Below, in pieces: positions 16,002-22,429 of a stretch of DNA of 64,000 nt. The stretch lies in the NCBI RefSeq assembly GCF_001658025.2, contig NZ_CP014007.2:1302001-1366000 (forward strand), in the 5' to 3' direction. The translations under genes were made by a program, and so were the position numbers. This DNA is from Kosakonia oryzae. Its GTDB lineage: Bacteria > Pseudomonadota > Gammaproteobacteria > Enterobacterales > Enterobacteriaceae. Positions within the stretch are counted from its first letter, which is position 1. Every line of letters begins with the position of its first letter. The notes beneath the pieces were generated by a model. The model was not told the origin of the DNA. It saw nothing but the letters and a program-made list of their open reading frames with translations, and ran no database searches.

Positions 16002-16633
16002 AGAGGCGCTCCTGTGGTACCGCCGCTGTCGCCGGGGTGTTGATGGGTATGCAGAACTTTGCCGTTAGAGGACAACGAACCGCCGCTGTGCGAGATATTG
16101 CCGCTCATCGTGCCGCCTTTTTGCACCTCCAGCGTGCTGGTGATGAGCTTGTTGGTACAGACCACTTCCGGGGTATCAAGCGTGATGCGGGTGGAGGCGA
16201 CAACCTTCACTTCCGGCACGCTGACGGTTACGGATTGCGACGCGGTGATATCGGCGGTTTTAATGCCGCTGACTTTCAACGCGCTGTTTTGCGGTTCGTA
16301 TTCGAACACCGCGCCATCGGGAAAGGCGACATGCCAGGCGTCCGCCGAAACGGAAGGCGCCGGGTTGTCGTCAGAAAAAATGCCCGGTAGCACAAAGGCG
16401 GTGTCGAGCTCGCCGCCGACCGCCAGCAGTAAAACCTGCTCGCCGACCGAGGGCGCCCACCACGTACGTGAATGTCCGGCGCGGTGGGTTAACCACTGCA
16501 ACCACTGAGTAACGATGCCGCCTGTCTGCACTCGACAACGCCCGGAAGTCAGGTCGATATCGACGATAATCCCGGTACGGATCATATTGCGCAGCGCGCG
16601 GGCCATTTCCTGGAGCGAGAGTTGTGTGTTCAT
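15998..16633 (-). CDS. V: Baseplate spike protein V
   Basis: P2 gpV family, the membrane-piercing spike at the tip of the tail. It is 211 residues from the ATG at 16633 (MNTQLSLQEMARALRNMIRT), matching P2 V. It has an N-terminal OB fold (RCRVQTGGIVTQWLQWLTHR; WWAPSVGEQVLLLAVGGELD) and a repetitive beta-helix (TADITASQSVTVSVPEVKVV). The C-terminus HTHQHPGDSGGTTGAPL contains the H-x-H iron-binding apex motif. A longer frame opens at 16711 but adds unrelated sequence. The predicted late promoter just upstream would start the mRNA at or next to this ATG. Confidence 0.94.
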   Translation of the reverse strand: MNTQLSLQEMARALRNMIRTGIIVDIDLTSGRCRVQTGGIVTQWLQWLTHRAGHSRTWWAPSVGEQVLLLAVGGELDTAFVLPGIFSDDNPAPSVSADAWHVAFPDGAVFEYEPQNSALKVSGIKTADITASQSVTVSVPEVKVVASTRITLDTPEVVCTNKLITSTLEVQKGGTMSGNISHSGGSLSSNGKVLHTHQHPGDSGGTTGAPL

Positions 16634-16640
16634 AGCGGAA

Positions 16641-16699
16641 ATGATGCTATGCGGCCCCGGCTTTGAAAAACGGACAAGGCTGTCCGGCTTTTGGCACAA
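16641..16699 (-). promoter_or_regulatory. Ogr-type late promoter PV (upstream of V)
   Basis: Dyad TTGT-N12-ACAG at 16699-16680 (minus strand) and -10-like CATCAT at 16646-16641, 46 bp apart. The implied start is within a few bases of the V ATG at 16633, and no Shine-Dalgarno is seen before that ATG. Confidence 0.55.
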
Positions 16700-16720
16700 C
16701 GCGGGGCGCATTAGCGGGCG

Positions 16721-17188
16721 TTATGAAGCCCAGCGGCTCACCAGTTCGCCGTTGATATAGAGCTCAACCGGGCGGGTAACCAGCGCTGGCGGCAGCGGCT
16801 CCGGCAGCGTCTCGGCGTGCAACGCGCCATCGACTTCCGTCACTTTAGTGCGCTCGGTCAATTGCAGGATAATCAACAGATCCTGCGTCCCGTCGCTGTT
16901 GGCCGTCAGCGACCAGCTAAAGCAGCCGCGCTGGCCCGCTTCGACGGTGAGAATATCCGGCTGGTTGTCGCGCAGCCAGGCCATGATCGGCACAAAAATC
17001 GTATCGATATCGCCGGAAAAAGCGCTGACGGCGACGTTAAGGTTGAACTGTTTTTCAAACGACAGCGAAGGGGCAAACGTGGCGGTATTGCTGCCTTTGT
17101 CCACCCACAGCCGCAGCGTATCGGGGTTGTTGTGCAGCGCCGGGACAGCATCAGTCAGGGCGTTGCGCAGCGTGTCGGGTTTTAGCAT
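16721..17188 (-). CDS. R: Tail completion protein R
   Basis: P2 gpR family (155 residues; P2 R is about the same size), involved in finishing the head-proximal end of the tail. Starts MLKPDTLRNALTDAVPALHN; shares SFEKQFNLNVAVSAFSGD, WLRDNQPDILT and the ending VTRPVELYINGELVSRWAS with the family. In P2 the next gene is S. Here V follows after 87 bp that hold only the PV promoter, so S is missing. The start overlaps lysC by 38 bp. Confidence 0.92.
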   Translation of the reverse strand: MLKPDTLRNALTDAVPALHNNPDTLRLWVDKGSNTATFAPSLSFEKQFNLNVAVSAFSGDIDTIFVPIMAWLRDNQPDILTVEAGQRGCFSWSLTANSDGTQDLLIILQLTERTKVTEVDGALHAETLPEPLPPALVTRPVELYINGELVSRWAS

Positions 17189-17441
17189 TTATCTCATCCT
17201 GGCAGTGTTTAACGGTTTCAACTTGCAGTGCGCAACTCTCCAGCGCGCGCTCAAGCTGACGGATATCGGCGCTTAAATCGCCGTTAGTTTGCGGATCGCT
17301 GCCCGGCATCGGACACAGGCTGACCTGCGGGCAGCGGTTGTAAACAGTGACCGGCAGAGGGGCAGGCGGGGCGCTGGTGCACCCGGCGCACAGCATCAGG
17401 CAACTGAGTGTTATACCAGCGGCGGAAGGCGTCATTTTCAT
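17151..17441 (-). CDS. lysC: Outer-membrane spanin LysC (Rz1-like)
   Basis: Small lipoprotein of the two-part spanin that fuses inner and outer membranes at lysis. The 96-residue product starts MKMTPSAAGITLSCLMLCAG and has a lipobox-like Cys at 21 (LCAG-C), followed by a Pro-rich stretch SAPPAPLPV. It is read in a different frame and overlaps the end of lysB by 158 bp, the classic nested Rz/Rz1 layout. The longer upstream in-frame extension lies within lysB and is unlikely to be used. Confidence 0.85.
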   Translation of the reverse strand: MKMTPSAAGITLSCLMLCAGCTSAPPAPLPVTVYNRCPQVSLCPMPGSDPQTNGDLSADIRQLERALESCALQVETVKHCQDEINAKTRHAAQRPD

Positions 17442-17709
17442 GGAGTAACCTTGTGATGGTTTGTTCGCGGCGCACGGCCTGTTCGCTGGCGGCATTGAGT
17501 TGCTGACGCAGCGCCACCTGCGCCTGCTCGTTGTTGGCCGCCAGCGCATCAGCTGCCTCGCGCTGCGCTTTCAGTTGCGCGATGGTGTTGTTCTGCTCGT
17601 GCGTAAGCTGGGTGGATTGCGAAAGCGCGCTGCGCAGCGCGTGGTTTTGCTGCACCAGCCATACTACGCCCAGCACTGCGAGCAGCAGGGCAATCGACCG
17701 GACGGTCAT
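17284..17709 (-). CDS. lysB: Inner-membrane spanin LysB (Rz-like)
   Basis: Inner-membrane spanin subunit. From the ATG at 17709 it has 141 residues: one N-terminal membrane segment (SIALLLAVLGVVWLV, 4-18) and a Gln/Ala-rich periplasmic coiled coil to about 105, with a basic Pro-rich end. The start is chosen because it overlaps the lysozyme stop by 4 bp and places the membrane segment at the N-terminus. It partners LysC, encoded inside its 3' end. Confidence 0.87.
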   Translation of the reverse strand: MTVRSIALLLAVLGVVWLVQQNHALRSALSQSTQLTHEQNNTIAQLKAQREAADALAANNEQAQVALRQQLNAASEQAVRREQTITRLLHENDAFRRWYNTQLPDAVRRVHQRPACPSAGHCLQPLPAGQPVSDAGQRSAN

Positions 17710-18215
17710 TTCACCCCCTTCAGGCACCAGGCGCGTTCGCGTTCGCGGCGGTTTTCCAGCCCGCGATTGCGATCGCCGTTGATAAACACCCAGCGCGGTA
17801 ACTGATCGCAGGCCTGTTGCCACTGTTTGTGGTTGATAAACCACACCAGCGTCGAACGGCAGGCGGCAGTGGTGCCGACGTTAAAGGCGAAACTGACTAC
17901 CGCGTCGTAGACCTGTGATGGCATGGCAACCGGCGCGCAGACTGCCAGCCGTCGCTCAACGTGCAGGACATCGGCGACCAGATTCACCGCCGCCTCTTTT
18001 TCGCTGATATCCCGCGTTGGCGCGACGCCAGCGGTGTGGCCAATGCCGGATGTCCAGACGCCAGCGCTGCACTGGTACGGACGCAGACGACAGCCTTCCA
18101 GATCGGCAATCAGCGCCAGCCCCGGCTGCGAGGTATGCAGCAAACGGAAATCCGGCACCAGCATCGCCAGTGCCAGCACCGCCGCAGCGCTACAGCGTTT
18201 AACGGGTAAGCCCAT
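17706..18215 (-). CDS. Endolysin, GH24 lysozyme with signal-anchor-like N-terminus
   Basis: Muramidase of the phage lysozyme family (P1 Lyz/P21 R type), 169 residues. The catalytic pattern is E40-8aa-C49-5aa-T55 (EGCRLRPYQCSAGVWTSGIG), the known variant with Cys in place of Asp. The N-terminus MGLPVKRCSAAAVLALAMLV is hydrophobic and Ala-rich, as in signal-arrest-release endolysins. It overlaps the holin gene by 17 bp and lysB by 4 bp. It occupies the position of P2 gene K. It would degrade the wall when the holin depolarises the membrane, releasing tails. Confidence 0.9.
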   Translation of the reverse strand: MGLPVKRCSAAAVLALAMLVPDFRLLHTSQPGLALIADLEGCRLRPYQCSAGVWTSGIGHTAGVAPTRDISEKEAAVNLVADVLHVERRLAVCAPVAMPSQVYDAVVSFAFNVGTTAACRSTLVWFINHKQWQQACDQLPRWVFINGDRNRGLENRRERERAWCLKGVK

Positions 18216-18420
18216 TCATCACCTCCTGGCTCGTGGCGCAGGATTTCAGGAACAGATAGCTTTTGCGGCGGTAATACCAGTTCACGGCGACGGTGACGGC
18301 AACGCCCAGCGCGCCGAACCAGGCCGCGAAATCCTGCGGCGTCATCGCGCCGAAAAAGGTCAGCGCGACGCTTATCCAGTAGGCCAGCGACGAAGTGACT
18401 TTTTCGATAGTCAGGCCCAT
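18199..18420 (-). CDS. Holin, two membrane segments
   Basis: Small hydrophobic protein of 73 residues in the holin position just before the endolysin. Two membrane segments are visible: about 11-28 (AYWISVALTFFGAMT) and about 33-49 (WFGALGVAVTVAVNWYY), followed by a basic tail YYRRKSYLF. This is class II topology, as in HP1/P21-type holins, which pair with signal-anchor endolysins. It overlaps X by 10 bp. No lysA-like antiholin gene was found. Confidence 0.85.
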   Translation of the reverse strand: MGLTIEKVTSSLAYWISVALTFFGAMTPQDFAAWFGALGVAVTVAVNWYYRRKSYLFLKSCATSQEVMNGLTR

Positions 18421-18614
18421 AGATTCACCGTTTCTGTCTGCGTCGGTGCCTGCACTTCCGGCAGGTTTACCGGAGTACCGTAAGGCAAAATCACGCCCAG
18501 ATCGGCAAGGCCAGGATTGGCCGCCAGCACCGTTTCAACCACACCCTGGGTGTAGCCGTAATAGCGCAGGCAAAGGAGATCGAGCGTGTCGCCCTGTTGT
18601 GTGATTACATTCAT
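18411..18614 (-). CDS. X: Tail protein X (LysM-like)
   Basis: P2 gpX family tail protein, 67 residues (MNVITQQGDTLDLLCLRYYG), with a LysM-like fold and the conserved GDTLD, NPGLADLG and LPYGTPVNLPE segments. In P2 it follows capsid-completion gene L. Here it is the first gene of the late operon, because the head genes are gone. A predicted late promoter lies upstream at 18660-18718. Confidence 0.93.
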   Translation of the reverse strand: MNVITQQGDTLDLLCLRYYGYTQGVVETVLAANPGLADLGVILPYGTPVNLPEVQAPTQTETVNLWA

Positions 18615-18659
18615 CGTTTTCGCGTCTCTTACCGTCGGGAAGGATTTTTCCCACCGTTA

Positions 18660-18718
18660 AGTCTCCAGACCGGAGCGGGCGGACGCTATCTGTCGCCGCT
18701 GGCTGCACGCTGGCACAA
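18660..18718 (-). promoter_or_regulatory. Ogr-type late promoter of the X-lysis-R operon (PO-like)
   Basis: Dyad TTGT-N12-CCAG at 18718-18699 (minus strand) and a weak -10-like GAGACT at 18665-18660, 46 bp apart. The segment around the -10 (CTGGAGACTTAAC) resembles that of PF (CTGGAGAATAGC). In P2 the corresponding promoter PO drives O-N-M-L-X onward; here it sits directly before X. Confidence 0.5.
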
Positions 18719-18812
18719 CAGGGCGAAAGCAGTATGAAGTGGGAGGGGCGGCCTGAAACTGTGCAAGTATGATCTGGCGCGCAGGCCGCCGTAACCGGCG
18801 AGTTTCCGGCCG
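18719..18812. other. Candidate junction left by loss of head genes
   Basis: About 94 bp between the end of the 61-codon SOS gene and the PO-like dyad. In P2 and 186 this is where the right end of the genome, cos and Q-P-O-N-M-L would lie. The stretch contains a GC-rich imperfect inverted repeat (GGCCGCC... GGCGGCC type, about 18780-18812) and no ORF. I could not recognise a cos remnant. Confidence 0.4.
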
Positions 18813-18998
18813 CTATTCTGCCTGGTAAAAGATGTCTCGTTCCTGCGCGGTCGCGCTTTCGCTTTCCGCCATGTCAGCAATCAGCCACAGCGCCATTTCC
18901 AGCTCTTCCTTTTTGCAATGGTGGAGCAGAGACAACTCGGCAATAAACCTTACGCACGCCCATTTCCGCTGAGCGCGTTCATTCCGTTCAGACACCAT
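18813..18998 (-). CDS. Small SOS-controlled protein, candidate antirepressor
   Basis: A 61-residue product (MVSERNERAQRKWACVRFIA...) that I do not recognise. The ATG at 18998 is preferred over the in-frame ATG at 19010 because AGGGG lies 5 bp before it. The protein is helical and charged, with His-His-Cys near the middle and an acidic C-terminal half. A near-perfect LexA box lies about 20 bp upstream. In phage 186 the LexA-controlled Tum antirepressor inactivates CI; this gene has the corresponding place in the circuit, but it is much shorter than Tum and shows no visible similarity. Function is therefore inference from position and regulation. Confidence 0.72.
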   Translation of the reverse strand: MVSERNERAQRKWACVRFIAELSLLHHCKKEELEMALWLIADMAESESATAQERDIFYQAE

Positions 18999-19018
18999 GA
19001 ATCCCCTCATGAGTTCTT

Positions 19019-19038
19019 TACTGTATATTTGTACAGTA
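19019..19038 (-). promoter_or_regulatory. LexA operator (SOS box)
   Basis: TACTGTATATTTGTACAGTA is a symmetric match to the LexA consensus CTGT-N8-ACAG with an AT-rich centre. It lies between gene A and the 61-codon gene, directly upstream of the latter, so that gene should be induced by DNA damage. Confidence 0.9.
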
Positions 19039-19085
19039 TCATAGGCCGTTTATTGATGTGAAGCGAAAATTATTTCACCGCATCA

Positions 19086-21044
19086 CTATGTTGCTGAAAA
19101 AGAAAACCATTGTTCTGCTGCGCCCCCCGCTTTGGGTACAGGTTTTCCCATTAATGCCGGGGTGTCGGGCGGTGGATCGCTACAGCGGCTGGTGGGCCAG
19201 CGCGTACAGTTATTGACAGAACTCCAAGAGGGCGCAGGCGCGCCCTGAAGGTCAACCCCCGTTCGCTTCGGCACAATTTTCCATTTTTTCAGCCGTGTCA
19301 GCACCGGCGAACCGGCACCAACCTGGGTGTCATACACCCCGCGAATACGTACCGTGGTTTCGCCGTACTGGTTAAATTCCTCATCCGGCGCATACAGCGT
19401 GCGCACCTGCAAATCATCGCGACGAACAAACGGCCCGCCCTGCGCATTGACGTAACCTGCCCAATCCCCGGCATCGGCGGCATCGTGCACCAGCGCGAAC
19501 TCCACGCTTAAGCCGCGTGCCGTTTCGCTATCGGCCATTTTTCTCAGTTCGCGATACACCGTCACCGGCGCGCCGCCAACAAACTGAAACTGGCGGATAC
19601 GCCAGCGCGCCGCCCAGGCGGAAACGGCACAGGCCGTCTCCTGCAGCGGCGCGCCGCTCTCGTTATCGCGCTCGCCTTCCAGCGCATAACCGTCGATATT
19701 CTTGGCGATATACTTCGCCACGTAACCGGTGGCGCTGCCTTTTTGCGCATCGATCGCCTCGGCGTGAAAGCGGGCGCGCTTCGCTTTATCGCTGCGCAGC
19801 TCGTGGTTATCCTCTTCGCGGGCATAGTCGCTGAGAATTTCGCGCACGCGGCTGACATCCTGCGGCTGCATAAACAGCAGCAGATGCCAGTGTGGCGTGC
19901 CATCGTGATGCGGCTCAGCCACGCGGATGCCGAAAATGCGCAACCCGTTACGATGCAGCCTGGCGCGGATCCGCGCCCACAGACGGGTGAAATAGCCCTG
20001 CGTCTGCGCCGGGCTGGCGCCGTTCCACTTATGATTGCGATAACCGGCGCGGGTGGTGGCATGCCAGGCGGAAGGTGCGGTCAGGGTATAAAATTCGCCG
20101 ACATAACCCAGCGACTGACAAATCGTTTCAAAGCCGCGAATGCGCGTCATCAGCTCGCAGCGGCGAATTGCCGGGTTGGCGACCGAGCCATCATGCTTAT
20201 CGATCAGGCTGATGCGGTTTCCTTCCTCATCTTCCAGCTCCATGCTTGTGAGAAACTCGCGGTTACGGCGCTTCTGCTCGCGCCAGGCGCTGACGCAATC
20301 GTCGCTGGCGTAGGGCCGTTTTTTCTTGCTGACGTTACCGACCGCAATGTGCAAATGTTCGCGCCACTGGGCGGCGATACGGCGCAAATGGCCGCGCCAC
20401 CACACTTCGCTAAACAGGCGGATCACCGCCGGGGCAATCTCATCAGCGCAGGCAACTTTACGGGTGACACGCTGCCAGTGCGGCGGCGTGACGTTAAATT
20501 GCAGTGCAATCATTCCGGCGTGCAGATACCAACGGTGCAGGGTTTTCAACTCTGCCGCTTCCGCGTTGTCGATGTTCGCCAGTTCGCCACGTATAAAATG
20601 CGCGATGTCGGTTGCCAGCCGGTCAATCGCGCTTTTCGCCAGATCCGGTAGTTGGTTATAGCGGGCCAGCAGCGCCACCAGCCGGCTCGCCAGATCCTGC
20701 TGAATGGCGGTATCAAAATGGCCATTGAACACGGCTCTGGAGAGGCGCGGGCTAAGCGGTTTGTGTTGGTAGCGCTGCGTTACCGCGTTTAGCCGTGGGA
20801 TAGCGCGGCGAAAGAAGTGGCAGAGAAAGGCGTTGGCCCTCGCCGTACCGTGCGCCTGTTCCAGCGCATCGATACGACGGGTGATCGGAAAGCGGATGCA
20901 CTCCGGTTGCCGCGCCAGCGCGTGGCGCGCTTGCTGCACCACCGCAAAATGCCGGTTGCGGCGGTGCAGTTCCGCGTGAGTGAGATACGGGCTGGCGATC
21001 GCTGAACGCGGCGCGTTCCACGGATAGGCCCACGAGATCGCCAA
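19086..21044 (-). CDS. A: Replication initiator A (HUH endonuclease)
   Basis: P2 gpA-type rolling-circle initiator, 652 residues. The HUH motif is HWH at 385-387 (EPHHDGTPHWHLLLFM) and the paired catalytic tyrosines are Y441 and Y445 in YVAKYIAKNIDGYAL, equivalent to the P2 pair. It is shorter than P2 A (761); the last 45 residues are Pro/Ser-rich and look unlike the family, so the C-terminus may be eroded. It uses a TTG start directly abutting the stop of the upstream gene (TAATTG). A tail-only element needs no replication for packaging, so its retention is notable. Confidence 0.9.
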   Translation of the reverse strand: MAISWAYPWNAPRSAIASPYLTHAELHRRNRHFAVVQQARHALARQPECIRFPITRRIDALEQAHGTARANAFLCHFFRRAIPRLNAVTQRYQHKPLSPRLSRAVFNGHFDTAIQQDLASRLVALLARYNQLPDLAKSAIDRLATDIAHFIRGELANIDNAEAAELKTLHRWYLHAGMIALQFNVTPPHWQRVTRKVACADEIAPAVIRLFSEVWWRGHLRRIAAQWREHLHIAVGNVSKKKRPYASDDCVSAWREQKRRNREFLTSMELEDEEGNRISLIDKHDGSVANPAIRRCELMTRIRGFETICQSLGYVGEFYTLTAPSAWHATTRAGYRNHKWNGASPAQTQGYFTRLWARIRARLHRNGLRIFGIRVAEPHHDGTPHWHLLLFMQPQDVSRVREILSDYAREEDNHELRSDKAKRARFHAEAIDAQKGSATGYVAKYIAKNIDGYALEGERDNESGAPLQETACAVSAWAARWRIRQFQFVGGAPVTVYRELRKMADSETARGLSVEFALVHDAADAGDWAGYVNAQGGPFVRRDDLQVRTLYAPDEEFNQYGETTVRIRGVYDTQVGAGSPVLTRLKKWKIVPKRTGVDLQGAPAPSWSSVNNCTRWPTSRCSDPPPDTPALMGKPVPKAGGAAEQWFSFSAT

Positions 21045-21266
21045 TTAGCGCCTCCGGTAATGTTTATCTTTCAGTTCGGCGAGCTGCTGGCAACTGACGC
21101 AGCAGGTCACGCCGGGCAACGCCATCCGCCGGGCCTGGGGAATCGGCGCATCGCAGCATTCGCAGGTGAGGCGTGAGGGCAACAGCAGGCGGTGACGCGC
21201 CTGGCGGATATAGCGCTCGCGATCGTCCAGTTCACGCTGCTGAACGAGATCCATTTCATCGGCCAT
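21045..21266 (-). CDS. TraR/DksA-family zinc-finger protein
   Basis: 73-residue small early protein with a four-Cys zinc finger: C34-E-C36-C37 and C54-C55-x2-C58 (LTCECCDAPIPQARRMALPG; VTCCVSCQQLAEL). This is the TraR/DksA C4 pattern found in P2-like phages just before A. DksA relatives bind the RNA polymerase secondary channel, but here function is unknown. It overlaps the upstream gene by 1 bp and abuts A. Confidence 0.85.
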   Translation of the reverse strand: MADEMDLVQQRELDDRERYIRQARHRLLLPSRLTCECCDAPIPQARRMALPGVTCCVSCQQLAELKDKHYRRR

Positions 21267-21493
21267 CAGTGCAGCTCCTGCGCCTGGTTATCGATATGGC
21301 TGGCTTCCTGGCGTAGCAGTTCGGCGGCGTCGCACCACTCAAGACGCTGAGTGGCGATAAACGCGGCCAGCGCCTCCAGCCGCCCGGAAATAACGCCGGC
21401 GCAGCGCAGGCGTTCGTTGTTGCGGGCATCTGCCAGCAGCAGCGCGATCTCTTCATGGCTGCGTCCTGAATGGGGGGGACTATTTTTTCGCAT
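21266..21493 (-). CDS. DUF2732-like small phage protein
   Basis: 75-residue product from the ATG at 21493 (MRKNSPPHSGRSHEEIALLL), preceded by AGGAGAAAT. It matches the pattern of the small DUF2732 proteins in P2-like early regions: a helical stretch ADARNNERLRCAGVISGRLE and AAELLRQEASHI. No function is known. It is part of the leftward early operon from pR. Confidence 0.75.
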   Translation of the reverse strand: MRKNSPPHSGRSHEEIALLLADARNNERLRCAGVISGRLEALAAFIATQRLEWCDAAELLRQEASHIDNQAQELH

Positions 21494-21559
21494 GGTATTT
21501 CTCCTGAAATTCGGGCAAAGGGAGGCCCGACGGGTTGACGTCATAGGTATGAAAAAGGG

Positions 21560-21898
21560 TTACAGCGGCATGGTGAGCCGTTTCGGAAACAGGCTTACTA
21601 CCGCGCGGAAATGGTTCATCGCGGCAATCAGCGCCCGCTTCTCCTCAAGCGTCAGCGCATCCGGATGAAGCGCCTGACGCGCCGTGGGTACTCTGGCGAG
21701 AAAGAAGATCGCTGCCAGCGCCCGGCTGTTCTCTTCAAAGTGTTCATCCCGCTTGTCGCGCAGCTCGTCGATAAAGCGCGCCACCTCGCGCCAGCTATCG
21801 CCCCAGAAGCGGCCGCGGATTTCCGCGATATGGTTCAGCCCGCTCAGGCGTTCCCCAGCGTTGAGCGGAAGCGTTGCGGTGGGTGAAGTGATCGCCAT
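21560..21898 (-). CDS. DUF5347-like phage protein
   Basis: 112-residue product from the ATG at 21898 (MAITSPTATLPLNAGERLSG). The segment LNHIAEIRGRFWGDSWREVA and the following IDELRDKRDEHFEENSRALA and FFLARVPTARQAL resemble DUF5347 proteins of enterobacterial P2-like prophages. Function is unknown. It lies 38 bp after cox; the gap contains a CI-type operator (21923-21934). Confidence 0.75.
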   Translation of the reverse strand: MAITSPTATLPLNAGERLSGLNHIAEIRGRFWGDSWREVARFIDELRDKRDEHFEENSRALAAIFFLARVPTARQALHPDALTLEEKRALIAAMNHFRAVVSLFPKRLTMPL

Positions 21899-21922
21899 AT
21901 TGCCTCCTGTTCGATTCTGAGC

Positions 21923-21934
21923 TTGCAAAAGCAA
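21923..21934. promoter_or_regulatory. CI-type operator, FL-like distal site
   Basis: TTGCAAAAGCAA, a TTGC-N4-GCAA palindrome in the cox-DUF5347 gap, about 463 bp from the operator in pR. Phage 186 has distal CI sites (FL and FR) on either side of pR. Assigned by analogy. Confidence 0.5.
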
Positions 21935-21936
21935 AT

Positions 21937-22314
21937 TCAGCTAAACGAGGTGCCGGAACGACGGTCGAGATAACGACAGTCGATCGCCTGCTGGGTTAAT
22001 TTGTCGCGCCAGGCCTGCACATTGATCAGCGTGCGGCTGCGTTTGCCGGCGTTTTCCGCGCTCGAATAGTCGCGGGTTGGGGCCTTCAGCAGAATGCCTT
22101 CGTCGAGCCATTGCCAGACCAGACGCTCGCTGATACCGCGCATGGCAGCGAAATCCCGCACCGTCATGGCATCGGACATCGCCGAGCGGATCAGGGTTTG
22201 CAACGTCGGGAGAAGGGCGGAGACCAGCTCATCCATCTGCCCATGGGTGAAATTCCTGGATTGCATTTGAGAGCCAGATAACGGATGCGACGGCGTTGAT
22301 TTTGCATCTGACAT
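21937..22314 (-). CDS. cox: Cox/Apl-type excisionase and regulator
   Basis: 125-residue protein in the cox position, first gene leftward from pR. The C-terminal part has a winged-helix-like DNA-binding segment (MTVRDFAAMRGISERLVWQW, then LDEGILLKAP) and INVQAWRDKLTQQA, as in Cox-like regulators of P2-type prophages. The N-terminal 45 residues are extra compared with P2 Cox (91). Such proteins repress the lysogenic promoter and direct excision. Assigned by position and pattern rather than by close identity. Confidence 0.75.
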   Translation of the reverse strand: MSDAKSTPSHPLSGSQMQSRNFTHGQMDELVSALLPTLQTLIRSAMSDAMTVRDFAAMRGISERLVWQWLDEGILLKAPTRDYSSAENAGKRSRTLINVQAWRDKLTQQAIDCRYLDRRSGTSFS

Positions 22315-22377
22315 ATCGCATTATCTCCTGTTGTTTGAAATGTACTGCACTGCTGTGCATTTTGGTCGATGTACAGC

Positions 22378-22406
22378 AATATAAATCGCAAATGCGATTG
22401 TGTAAA
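22378..22406 (-). promoter_or_regulatory. Early promoter pR with CI operator
   Basis: On the minus strand TTTACA (22406-22401), 17-bp spacer, TATATT (22383-22378), 64 bp upstream of cox. The spacer is almost entirely the perfect palindrome AATCGC-AAAT-GCGATT (22384-22399), and a half-site AAATCGC lies at 22404-22410. A repressor dimer here would block the promoter. The divergent cI gene starts 24 bp to the right. Confidence 0.7.
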
Positions 22407-22429
22407 TCGCTTTTTTGATGTTGGTGAAC

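Noticed and set aside
18690-18812. A cos-site remnant next to the lost head genes
   Set aside because: A short GGGCGAAAGCA stretch resembles part of the P2 cos region, but there is no convincing longer match.
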